Source: Asterionellopsis glacialis (Eukaryota > Bacillariophyta > Plagiogrammaphyceae > Rhaphoneidales > Asterionellopsidaceae). From it: DNA of 41,031 nucleotides. The notes under the pieces were generated by a model. It worked only from the letters and a program-made list of their open reading frames with translations, had not been told where the DNA came from and searched no databases. Where the stretch lies: contig WKLE02004606.1 of the NCBI GenBank assembly GCA_014885115.2, forward strand, positions 8,668-49,698. Direction: 5' to 3'. The position numbers and the translations under genes were made by a program. Of the stretch, positions 10,048-19,409 are shown piece by piece; the stretch's first letter is position 1; each line of letters begins with the position of its first letter.

Positions 10048-11661
10048 ATGCCCCAATCTTCTAAATTCCTTATTCGGGTGGTGGCAGCCCGTCGTTTTTT
10101 TGGATCCTCCTCATCAACAATCGCGACGACGGCAACAGCAACAGCATCAAAAACAAAATATTTTTTGTCATCACCATTGAATACAACATCATTCTTCACA
10201 GGGAAACAACGCGTCTTATCTACACTAACTAGACAAGAATATCATTCTAGAATTATACCATCCTCTGACAACAGCAAGACTACTGATACTACCTCTCGCA
10301 CTTGGAATCCAAGTATGGGCAGTCATAACAATCACAGTAGTAAGGATGGTCAGGATGATCTTGACATTGAAGAATTACACCATCAAGCATTGCTTCGCGG
10401 ATCTACTACGTATGAAGATCCTACAACAGGGTTTACCGTTTTTACAGAATTAGCACATTTAAAACGTGGTAAATGTTGTGGTAATACATGTCGTCATTGT
10501 CCGTATGGATGGGAAAATGTGGGTGGTTCCAAAAGTCGTAGTCGTGCTGCAAAATTGGCAAGTGGGGATGCTCAAATGGCAAAGCAGTTAGTTCAACAAA
10601 TAAAGTATGAAGCTAGTGGTACAACAGCAACAGAAACAAACTCGAAACCATTCATTTCGTCAGGTGTGATTCATTCAAGACCGAATGGTGAATATCCAGA
10701 ACAAGTACCCAGCAACATTGAATCATGTTTGTTACAACCCCAACAAGAAGAACAACAAAAAACATCCAAGAATGAGTCTTTATTGTCGTCCAAGTTATCA
10801 AAATCAACTTCTGGCCCGAATAAAACGACACCATCATCAACTACGTCAAACTCTACCATTGGAAAGGGTGGACGTCACGGCGGTCGTCATACAAGCAAAA
10901 ATGTACCATATACACGCGGTGGTGATATGGGTACATCACAACTGTTGACAGGTGAAAGACGGTCAAAAGCAGATGATGCATTTGAAGCAATGGGGACTGT
11001 AGATGAATTATGTTCTTTTGTCGGTGTAGTTCATGCGGAACTAATGGCTGCTGCTGTTACTACTACTAGCAATAGTACACGCCAAAACGGTGCTACGAAA
11101 AGTAATAGTATGGAGTATGGCGATTTACCAGAATGGTTACTTGAGGTAATGAGTCGTCTTTTTGACATTGGTAGTCATGTAGCAAAACCACATAAAATAA
11201 TAACGGTGGATGATGATGACGACGACGATAATGATGATGATGAAGACCATGTTACGTTTACAGCAGATGGTGTCGGAGGTGGGTTTCATAAATCCAACAT
11301 TGATGTATTAGAAGATTGGATTGATGTAATGACAGAAGAATTACCAGAATTATCATCTTTTGTATTACCCACCGGTGCCAAGGGTGCAGCACATTTGCAT
11401 GTTGCTAGGACTGTATGTCGTCGTGCCGAACGACGAATAGTACCATTAGTACAAGATGGTGTTTGTGACCCAAATGCAATGAAGTATGTCAATCGACTAT
11501 CTGATTTTTTCTTTACAGCAGCAAGGTATGTTAATTATTGTGAAAATCAGGAAGAATTGCAATATCGGCGTGATTATCGTGGTGCCAAGCAGCGACAACG
11601 ATGTGCTGTACCTCTACAGCAACTACAAGAACAAAACGAAGAAGAAACGAGAAAAGAATAA
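10048..11661 (+). CDS. MMAB: DUF5522 domain fused to PduO/MMAB-type ATP:cob(I)alamin adenosyltransferase, 537 aa
   Basis: The first ATG gives an Arg-rich, acid-free N-terminus ([15 protein letters not shown]...) typical of a mitochondrial presequence. Residues 121-158 are a DUF5522 domain: YEDPTTGF, then the Cys-rich core [12 protein letters not shown] (143-154). After a 130-residue disordered linker, residues 288-505 are a PduO/MMAB adenosyltransferase: the ATP-binding [20 protein letters not shown] at 288-307, [10 protein letters not shown] (312-321), [22 protein letters not shown] (454-463) and [13 protein letters not shown] (482-494). The TGERR and VCRRAERR blocks match human MMAB closely. 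A 13-residue Asp run (388-400) is inserted mid-domain. The enzyme makes adenosylcobalamin, cofactor of methylmalonyl-CoA mutase, in mitochondria. The DUF5522 part is unexplained. Single exon. Confidence 0.9.
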   Translation: MPQSSKFLIRVVAARRFFGSSSSTIATTATATASKTKYFLSSPLNTTSFFTGKQRVLSTLTRQEYHSRIIPSSDNSKTTDTTSRTWNPSMGSHNNHSSKDGQDDLDIEELHHQALLRGSTTYEDPTTGFTVFTELAHLKRGKCCGNTCRHCPYGWENVGGSKSRSRAAKLASGDAQMAKQLVQQIKYEASGTTATETNSKPFISSGVIHSRPNGEYPEQVPSNIESCLLQPQQEEQQKTSKNESLLSSKLSKSTSGPNKTTPSSTTSNSTIGKGGRHGGRHTSKNVPYTRGGDMGTSQLLTGERRSKADDAFEAMGTVDELCSFVGVVHAELMAAAVTTTSNSTRQNGATKSNSMEYGDLPEWLLEVMSRLFDIGSHVAKPHKIITVDDDDDDDNDDDEDHVTFTADGVGGGFHKSNIDVLEDWIDVMTEELPELSSFVLPTGAKGAAHLHVARTVCRRAERRIVPLVQDGVCDPNAMKYVNRLSDFFFTAARYVNYCENQEELQYRRDYRGAKQRQRCAVPLQQLQEQNEEETRKE

Positions 11662-12100
11662 ACGTGTATAGCATAGAGAAAGAAATCAAAACTATTTTCA
11701 TCTTGCGTTCCTGCTTTGTTTTTGGAGAATACGACACACCAACCACGATTGGAATTTCAACACGACATTAGTCTTGCGAAAATATTACATTTGCAAGTCG
11801 TGGCTCGTGACGCTCTTGCCAACTTTGGCTTTGTAGACCAGACAATATGTCAAGTCTTTGTGACAGGAAGAGTCATATTCCAAATGGATTACTCAGTGTC
11901 ACCAAGATTCAGAGAGAAAGAAAGAATTTTTGGCCGTGTAAAGCATTCATCAGAAAAACGCACTTGTTGAGTCGTAGGTGATCAGTTTTCAATCCGCATA
12001 TTAGTTATTGTGATCATGTAGAGGGTTTCAACCCGCTTTATACTGAGATGGCTCATAAAAAAAGGAACGCGAAAAAACAACAACAACACCAGCGATAAAA
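11662..12100. other. Intergenic region between MMAB and lectin genes
   Basis: No supported gene. A plus-strand open frame of 84 codons (11716-11970) begins with TTG and has no recognisable motif. The last 60 bp before the lectin ATG are A-rich. Confidence 0.4.
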
Positions 12101-14107
12101 ATGATGTCAAAAAAAAACTCAATTTTGTATGGGACCCTCTACCTTTGCTGCTCAACGTTTGGTAATGCCAAAACTTCCTCCTCCTCCGACAGAAATTTGC
12201 GTGGATCGGCACCAGAAGAAAAAACACAATTAATACCATCCCAAAATGTGAGATTCCTAAATGGTGCAGAGGATTTTTGTCATGGGGATACCCTTGATGC
12301 TAATAGGGCCCTGGAAAGGAAAGAATATTTGTGTGCCGGAGAGTACCGGTTCGGAATGGATGGAACCGGAAGGTTGAATTTACAGCATGTCAGCGTTTCT
12401 GATGGAAAAGACTGGCTTAATCACGAATGGAATACAGTCTGGCAAGCAGATCAGAATGGAATCTCTGGTGACAGTCTCAAGATGCAAGGAGACGGCAATT
12501 TGGTTATGAGGAATGAGGAAGGAAGTCCCCTTTGGAGTTCGAGTACTCATGGCAACCCTGGTGCGAAAATGGTCCTATTCAACAGTGGAGATTCTCGGAT
12601 TGCCGCTCCAAATGACGCATCGAATGTCCTTTGGAGGGTTGATACTGATCCTGACTGGCTTTGTGTTGGTGATTCCCTTGGACCAAACAAGAAGCTATTG
12701 AATGGGCAGTACATTTGTAAGGATGATCAAACTGTTGGGCTGGTTGATGGTAGGTTACTCGTGGAACGTTACAATGGAGTTGTGTGGACAAAGTCGTACC
12801 CAGAATCAACTTTAGTCACCGGTGGTTTAGGGAGTGAGATGGTCATGCAAAACGATGGGAATTTAGTAATTAAATCAAGTAATGGTGAGCCATTATGGTC
12901 ATCTCGTACCAATGGGAACCCTAATCTTGTGCTAGGTTTCTTTGGATATCTTGAATCACCTAGTTTCGAATCTACGGATGGATCAGTCCATGTAAGTCTG
13001 CGTGATGAAGAGCGAGAATGTATTGGAAACGAATTCAACAGTTATGAAAATGGTGGTCGCATGGATAGTGGTGAAATGCTTTGCAACATGAACCGCTATT
13101 ATTTCGGTTTAGACCGAACTGGTGACCTGGCATTCTGGGACAAGCATATGCGCGACGAGAAAATGTGGTCCGCTGGCACTGGCGGCAGTTATGGCAACTA
13201 TTTAAAATTTGACGATGGTGATTTAGTTGTGTACACCTTCAACGGAACACGATTATGGTCTACTGAAACATATGGAAATGGCGAAGTCAAACTTCACATC
13301 GATTCGGATGGTAATGTTGAACTTATCACAGAGAATACTTACCACGTCATCTGGTCTTTGAAAGACTATTCTGTTTTCCCTGGGGCTTTATGTGCAGGAG
13401 ATACGATTCTTCCAGGGCAAAGATTTGACAGGAACCAGATGATTTGTGATTCTTTTGGATCGGGCTCCTGGTTCGGATTAGACGGAGACGGCAGGCTGAC
13501 AAGAGCATCTCATGTTGTTTCCGTTAACCCATCTTTTTGGAACGGTCACTACTACGATATGGGGGGTAGGTTTGGTCATCATGCATATTTCCAAGGCGAT
13601 GGAAATTTTGTTGTGTACAGTAAAAACGACGAAGCTCTTTGGTCCACAAGGACAAACGTTGGTTATCCAAAAGATCAGTTGCAATATAATTGCTATTCTC
13701 ACGGAGACTGTCGCATTGAGTTTCACGAAAACAACGGAGGAAAGAAAGAGTGGCACTCGCAAGACTTTTACTGTAGAGACCGAGCAATCTATCCCGATGA
13801 GCGTCTTGATCCCACCGAATTCATATGTTCTGACAAGAACGGTCATAGATTTGGATTGGACAAAATGGGGGACCTTGGCCTTTATCTCCGTGGTAGAAAA
13901 AGATTATCCGCTGAAACTTTGGGTAGTTATGGAAATCACCTTGTGATGCAAAAAGATGGAAATTTGGTTCTCTATAACTACGAGAAGAAGCCTCTCTGGA
14001 GCTCAAAAACAGAAAACAATCCTGGAGCTTATGCTACGATTGACGATACTGGAATCGTTTCTGTGAAAACAAATGCAGGTGCTACTATCTGGTCGATGAC
14101 GGTTTGA
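12101..14107 (+). CDS. Secreted protein with five tandem bulb-lectin-like (B_lectin) modules, 668 aa
   Basis: A signal peptide is likely (ILYGTLYLCCSTFGNA, residues 8-23). Five modules of about 120 residues follow. Each opens with a Cys-led block of the form C-x-G-D...L......-C.....FGLD..G-L (for example CAGDTILPG... near 428, with WFGLDGDGRL) and closes with a bulb-lectin repeat of the form Q-x-D-G-N-L-V-x-Y plus LWSS.T..NP: LKMQGDGNLVMR near 125, VMQNDGNLVIK near 247, LKFDDGDLVVY near 367, YFQGDGNFVVY near 494 and VMQKDGNLVLY near 612. The QxDxNxVxY signature in monocot-type lectins binds mannose. Here the Asn is Asp in module 3, and several last-position Tyr are replaced, so binding may survive only in some modules. 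Paired Cys per module suggest disulfides. A secreted or surface glycan-binding role is inferred. Single exon. Confidence 0.8.
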   Translation: MMSKKNSILYGTLYLCCSTFGNAKTSSSSDRNLRGSAPEEKTQLIPSQNVRFLNGAEDFCHGDTLDANRALERKEYLCAGEYRFGMDGTGRLNLQHVSVSDGKDWLNHEWNTVWQADQNGISGDSLKMQGDGNLVMRNEEGSPLWSSSTHGNPGAKMVLFNSGDSRIAAPNDASNVLWRVDTDPDWLCVGDSLGPNKKLLNGQYICKDDQTVGLVDGRLLVERYNGVVWTKSYPESTLVTGGLGSEMVMQNDGNLVIKSSNGEPLWSSRTNGNPNLVLGFFGYLESPSFESTDGSVHVSLRDEERECIGNEFNSYENGGRMDSGEMLCNMNRYYFGLDRTGDLAFWDKHMRDEKMWSAGTGGSYGNYLKFDDGDLVVYTFNGTRLWSTETYGNGEVKLHIDSDGNVELITENTYHVIWSLKDYSVFPGALCAGDTILPGQRFDRNQMICDSFGSGSWFGLDGDGRLTRASHVVSVNPSFWNGHYYDMGGRFGHHAYFQGDGNFVVYSKNDEALWSTRTNVGYPKDQLQYNCYSHGDCRIEFHENNGGKKEWHSQDFYCRDRAIYPDERLDPTEFICSDKNGHRFGLDKMGDLGLYLRGRKRLSAETLGSYGNHLVMQKDGNLVLYNYEKKPLWSSKTENNPGAYATIDDTGIVSVKTNAGATIWSMTV

Positions 14108-14379
14108 TTGTAAAACACTCGAGAACGAGGCGAGAAGTCAAGGAATCAGACGATGAGGTGAACAAATAAATTAGAAGTCACACTTCATTGAAGTATCAAT
14201 ACAGCCTTGCACAAATTTTAAAAAGAAGACTTGTCTGTCTGAATGTGATACAGCGAAATTCAGTTTTGAGAAAATAAAGTTGTGAATAAATACTAAGGCG
14301 TCAAACTATCATATTTACAGGTGTCTCTACATAATATTATATTGAGACAACACTTCATTCCAAGAGATATCAAGATATA

Positions 14380-14893
14380 ATGCTAAGTTTCAATAGTAGT
14401 ACAGCTCCGTACATGCTTTATACATATGCCAGACTTTGTGGTATTGTCCGTAAAGCTATTGACCCAAATGAAGGCGACACACTTGAAGGGCAGGAAGCTT
14501 CGGACATCATCATTTCTCATTATTCGGAACTTCAACTTATCCGTAACCTTGTCAAACTTCCAGATGTTCTCAACGAGGTTGGGCGAGAGTTGTATCCGAA
14601 CCGTATTTGTGATTATCTCTTTGAAACAAGTCAAAATTTCAATCAGGTGAGAAGCTGCCTTACCCTCAAAAGTAGTTGTGAATGAATGTTGAGAAAATCG
14701 CTTTGAAAGAAATGAGTCTAACGGACTTCTCCATGCTTTTTTTTTTTCGAATTAAGTTTTACGAAAATTGTTCAGTCAAGAATGCAGAAACAGAGGAGTT
14801 GAAGATAAGTCGTCTTTCTCTGTGATGGCTACCGCAGGTACCATCCGCATCCTTATGGATATTATTGGTATCAACGTTGTTGAGAAATTATGA
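14380..14893 (+). pseudogene. C-terminal fragment of arginyl-tRNA synthetase, frameshifted
   Basis: From 14380 the frame reads a DALR-type anticodon-binding domain of eukaryotic cytosolic ArgRS: MLSFNSSTAPYMLYTYAR, then LQLIRNLVKLPDVLNEVGREL and a FETSQNFNQ end at 14646. A GT-AG intron of 110 bp (14647-14756) joins this to FYENCSVKNAETEELKISRLSL, the usual continuation. Near 14822 the reading breaks: one base appears missing, giving an early TGA, and the remaining ArgRS tail (ATAGTIRILMDIIGINVVEKL) continues in another frame to a TGA at 14891-14893. The catalytic domain (HIGH, KMSKS) is not in the preceding 270 bp, which sit between this piece and the lectin stop codon. It is therefore a truncated, decaying duplicate, with the working gene presumably elsewhere. 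Confidence 0.75.
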
Positions 14894-15043
14894 TAACTCT
14901 ATATGATACAGTTCATGAGCTACCAAGTTTAGACTTTTGAAATGCATTTCCATTGAGTTCTCTTAAGAAACGACTCGGACTGTGGCTTGAACTTGGAGAA
15001 AGATCAAATAAAATATGGGAATAGAATTTTTTTTTAAAAAGAT

Positions 15044-16396
15044 TCAATACCTCATTCCTGGCTCTGCTTCGCATGATTCTTCATATGATTCCTCGCTGCT
15101 GCCGTCGTCGTCTTCATATTGCTCTTCATAAGAGGAATGAGTTTCATTATAATCATCTTCATCATAAAACACAGGCTTTTCCCAAACAGCTTCATCTTGA
15201 TCCCATTCCCAATCATGCAAGAATTGTTTCCAATCTGCAAAACTCGGTCGTATGGATTCCAGTGGAGTATCTGAATAAACCCATAATTCATTTGCAAATG
15301 TTTCACGCACACCGGATATAACATCCTTAACACCATGATCTAATTCATCACTTAAAAATACGAGTGCCTTTAACTTTGATAATTTCGTCAATGTCATACC
15401 TCCACCATCATGTTTAATAAAAAATTCACCACCTTTATACTCTTCAGGATCTGATAATGATACAAGTATAGTATATACTGATTCGTAATCACGATGCATC
15501 CCTAATGTGGATCCAATTGAATATCGTAAATGTTCTGATGTACGGATACCTAATGTTTTAGGATTCGGAAAGTTATAGTCTATATGATTTTCCCATCCCA
15601 CTGTCTTCCATGCAAGGTGTGCTACAGTCATTACCTGTGCTGCAACACCAGGTAACAACATTTGTATCGTAGGTGCCAAAAATGTACAATTATTACCACC
15701 CAAACCTTCACCAAAACTCCGATCTTCAAAATGGCTCTTACCAAAGTATCGACGTTGACATGTCGCCAATGCTTGAACAGACTGTGCTTCTTTCTCGGTT
15801 AGGGCTGATTCAATTTCAACAGCAACAACTGTTCCATCACTATGTACATGTTGCGCTGTAATTTTAGGTTCAGATATTATCATATTTTTGTTCCTGGGCG
15901 ATGGCGATGATTCCTTTTTCTTGTTGTTGTCAATTATGGTAGCTTTTTGTTGTTTTTCTTCTTCTTCGATAATACATTGTAGCATTATATTAGTTATATC
16001 ACTTTCTTCAAATTCTTCTATTTCATCTTGTTCATCTTCACCCCAATAATGTTGTGCCTTGGAAGGTGATAAAGGTTGGTTGTACCAATATTGTGATCTT
16101 GGGAGAAAGTCCATTTCTTCGGCACAATAACCAAAATAATTTACAACGCGACCTAATCCACTTATATTGGGACTATCATCAGTACTACGAGAGGAATTCC
16201 AAGTAGGTTCTTGGCGACATGTGGTTATTGGTTGCCATGAGTTTTCTTGTCGTTTTTGTTGTTGAGGGGGATGACTATGATAATTAGTAGTTGCTGCTGC
16301 TGTAGTATTAGTACTTGGAAGAATCACTGAAAATACCACGACTACTATTGAAAGACGCACGCTACTTCTAGCATTGTCATTATGATGGTTCATCAT
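15044..16396 (-). CDS. Prolyl 4-hydroxylase-type 2-oxoglutarate/Fe(II) dioxygenase, secretory pathway, 450 aa
   Basis: Residues 14-36 are a hydrophobic signal or anchor (VRLSIVVVVFSVILPS). A variable region with polyE and Lys runs leads to the catalytic domain (about 180-375). The iron triad is visible as H301-x-D303 in GMHRDYESVYTILVSL and H354 in ELDHGV, and R364 (SGVRETF) sits ten residues later where 2-oxoglutarate is bound. GGEFFIKHDG is the usual strand between them. The C-terminus is acidic (YEEQYEDDDGSSEESYEE). Animal and plant P4Hs hydroxylate proline in secreted or cell-wall proteins in the ER. The exact substrate cannot be read from sequence. The start uses the outer of two adjacent ATGs. 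Single exon. Confidence 0.85.
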   Translation of the reverse strand: MMNHHNDNARSSVRLSIVVVVFSVILPSTNTTAAATTNYHSHPPQQQKRQENSWQPITTCRQEPTWNSSRSTDDSPNISGLGRVVNYFGYCAEEMDFLPRSQYWYNQPLSPSKAQHYWGEDEQDEIEEFEESDITNIMLQCIIEEEEKQQKATIIDNNKKKESSPSPRNKNMIISEPKITAQHVHSDGTVVAVEIESALTEKEAQSVQALATCQRRYFGKSHFEDRSFGEGLGGNNCTFLAPTIQMLLPGVAAQVMTVAHLAWKTVGWENHIDYNFPNPKTLGIRTSEHLRYSIGSTLGMHRDYESVYTILVSLSDPEEYKGGEFFIKHDGGGMTLTKLSKLKALVFLSDELDHGVKDVISGVRETFANELWVYSDTPLESIRPSFADWKQFLHDWEWDQDEAVWEKPVFYDEDDYNETHSSYEEQYEDDDGSSEESYEESCEAEPGMRY

Positions 16397-17134
16397 GTAT
16401 CTTTATGTTATCTCTCGGATGTTTAGAATGAATGGATGACGATTAATCATCAAGCCCAGATACTCGGTATCTCTTTCTTGAAAAAAGTGAACTGCAGGGA
16501 TCGCATTTCAACAGATTTCAACGGACACAGACACAAAACAATTAGTCTACTGGAACGTCACACACCCTCTACTAGAGCAATCGTAGAATAAGAGTGATTT
16601 TCATCGCCCACTACTTACATGGTAAAAATCAGGGCTCATCTCTCATCTCATTTCTTGAGGTGTGCCTGGTAGGGTGGCTGAAACAACCCCCTCCCTGGAG
16701 GGAGAAGGGGTCGGATACCCCATAGGAGATATCCCTGCAGCTTTCGGGGATAAAACATAGACGTTATTCTTATACCAACCGTTTCCGTCCATGCTGGCGT
16801 TCCTTTTCTTTCCCAGCCACAGAAAAAAAGAACATGTTCTTTTAGCAAATACAATATTTTGATGCAGAAAACATATATTTAATTGAAAAAACTTCTGTGT
16901 ACAACTGATTCATAATGATGATGACTATGACTGAGAATGGCCCCCTGTGCTACCATAAGAGTACAAAAGTATCCCATTTTTGTACTATGTACTATGCGCA
17001 TCGTGATTATTTTTTTCTGCACCGCACCTTCTGCATGTTTTCCACTGACAAAATTTGTCACAAACATTTTTTCATGTTGCCATCCACAAGATACTAACTC
17101 CTTTTATGTCCACACAATTTACATATTTGTTTAA
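16397..17134. other. Intergenic region upstream of the hydroxylase gene
   Basis: No supported gene. A CTCTACTAGAG word lies near 16570, upstream of the hydroxylase start. A small GC-rich island at 16676-16720 includes a short hairpin, CTCCCTGGAGGGAG (16691-16704). The rest is AT-rich with short unconvincing frames. Confidence 0.4.
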
Positions 17135-19300
17135 ATGACAATCCTTTTCGTAGAGTATTCTTTGCCACTGCACTTTTTTTCTTTCTTGTGTCATCTGTGC
17201 ATTGTTGTTTTGCTGCTGGTGCTGGCATGCAGAAACATCAAAGTCAAGAAAGATTCCTCATTATCCAATAAATTAGATAAAGACAAGTTTATTAAGAGTA
17301 TTCAACAACTTATTCTTGAAGAATATGGACAAAAACATTTTATTATGTCAAACTTGACAGCAGTAATACTGTTGTGGATCTTTTTGATCATTTACATTCC
17401 TTCAAGGTTGCTGATATTGTTCAGCAGCACAAATATTGATCATTGACTACTACTGATAATAGTGCATATGTGACACTTATAAACAAGATCTGACATTGAT
17501 TTATCTTGTCTACTAGTTGATTCTTGTCTGGTGTATGATTTTTGACAGAAGATAGCTATACCAGTTGTTACAATTACATCTCTAGTTTCAAAAAGATGTC
17601 TGGTCCAGTTCTCTGTTGTTGTTCATGGCCCTTGAAACCTGTCATGCACCAGTTAAACATAATGTGCAGGGTGATTAAACTCTCTGGGATTATCCAAAAC
17701 TTGATTCCTTTCCAGCAGAAGATGTTTCTGATCTTTGTTGTACTGAAGTTCTCTATCTAATCAAGATTCCTCAATCTGATTATGCTGTATTGCCTGATCC
17801 TCTCTGCTTCTCAAACTTGTCAACACTTCCAGCAAATGTTTCAACTGCAGAGTGTACACCCTTTTTTAGATGACACCAAGGAGATGGAATCCCAGTATGA
17901 TCTTAAAGACCCTCCTCTGATTGCCAAGGACACCAATTATTCCCTTTATGGTCCTTTTGGGTTGATTTCTCTGTTACAACAACTCCATGGCAGTTATATT
18001 GCTGACTGAGAATGGCCTGTCCATACTGTCACTGTTTTCTGCAAGGCAACAATGTAGGGGATGCCAAGTCTGGACATTAGTGTTATATTTTTTGTGGTGA
18101 TAAAAAGTCACATTGTTACCACCTGTCCTCAGTGGGAGAGGAAGAATGGTTCCAGTTAAGGATCCAATTGTGGTAAATCTTCTGACAAGACTCTGCTAAG
18201 ACTTCTGGGTCATATCCTAAGAAAGAGAAGAAAGCTTGCATGCCTTAGCAACTTAGAACTTTTATAAACCTGCAGATTTCACTGTTCCTGCTGTTAAAGA
18301 TAATGATGGGCATGAGTGGAAGTTTTGCACCAAGTGCATTTGTAAAGCCACTAAGAGACAAGGGTACTTCCAACTTTCAAGATAGTTTTAAGACTGCTGC
18401 TAGTAAACCACAAGGTAATCTTCCCCAGGTTCAATATCCCAACTCAGGTGTACCCCCTGGCCCTCCTGAGTCTATCCATCCTCCACCATCTTAGGATTCA
18501 GATGATCCTGATGAGTTGGGTTTTTCTGGGATTTGGCTTTTGCCTGTCTTTCTTGATGCTCCTGTTCAAGATATTTCTGTCAATATCACTCATCTTTCAG
18601 TTAATAGTCCTATTGATGAGAGGGAGATGCCTTGTATACTACAAGCTTTCCCAATCTTGAAGATTTCCCAGAGGATGATACTATTTGTGCCCCTGAGGAT
18701 ACTGTTGCAACTTGCAACTTTCTCATTTGGTTTATTGCTGTTGACAGGAAAATAGACCAAGAAGATATCAATTCTTGGATCAATGCTGTAAAATTTAAAC
18801 TTTTGGAAATTAATATTGCAACTTTGACTGAGCTCCTTCAGGATCTTCTTTTGGTGAATTGTAAGTTGTCCAATAAAGGAGGTCATAGCATGTTTTCATC
18901 ACTCTACTCTCCAACAGTTTGCCAAACATGGTGTAACTGTCTTGTATCATGAAGGCCTCACTCATGGTTTAGAGCACCAGTGTGGAAGTACTGCCACTTC
19001 CATTGGTCCTCAACCTGATCCAGCACCTCCTGAATCAGCACCAAAGGATCATTCAAGTTTTTACATGATGCTAACCCCAAAAGCGCAATACATTAATTGA
19101 ACTTATCCCCTCAAGGCTTACAAGAGCAGAAAGCACTCCAGAAATTCTTCTAAAATTATTGCAAAATCTTAAATTACTTTATCCTACACCACTTCACATG
19201 ATTAATTCTATTCCATATGATACAACTGATGTAAAAAAGTATGTAGATGGATGGACTGGTGTACGCAATATCACGGGTCAGCACTAAGGAAGAAATCGAT
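17135..19300 (+). mobile_element. Degenerate retroelement-like region with gag-like zinc-knuckle remnant
   Basis: Many short frames run on the plus strand, each broken by stops or frame changes. Around 18300-18370 one frame reads DGHEWKFCTKCICKATKRQG, a Cys-containing block like the zinc knuckle-type segment of gag-like proteins in diatom retroelements. It is followed by a Pro/Ser-rich tract and, near 19080-19270, by another broken coding-like stretch (RNTLIELIPSRLTRAEST, then VDGWTGVRNITG). Base use is less AT-rich than ordinary intergenic DNA here. No long terminal repeats, reverse transcriptase or integrase motif was found, so class assignment is tentative. Confidence 0.4.
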
Positions 19301-19409
19301 AATCCGACAAACCTATTATTTTGCGAATCTCTCTTTTCAATTGGATATTAGCATTAAAGTGTTTTTTCAAAACTCTATCTTCATTTTGAAATTTCATTCT
19401 TTTCTATTT

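Noticed and set aside
9539..10056. Two overlapping minus-strand frames (142 and 118 codons) before the MMAB gene
   Set aside because: They overlap each other in different frames, lack motifs, and lie in a divergent promoter region.
11716..11970. 84-codon plus-strand frame between MMAB and the lectin gene
   Set aside because: Begins with TTG and shows no motif or conserved look.
16691..16704. Hairpin CTCCCTGGAGGGAG as a terminator or RNA element
   Set aside because: Short stem with a 2-nt loop and no other support in a eukaryotic context.
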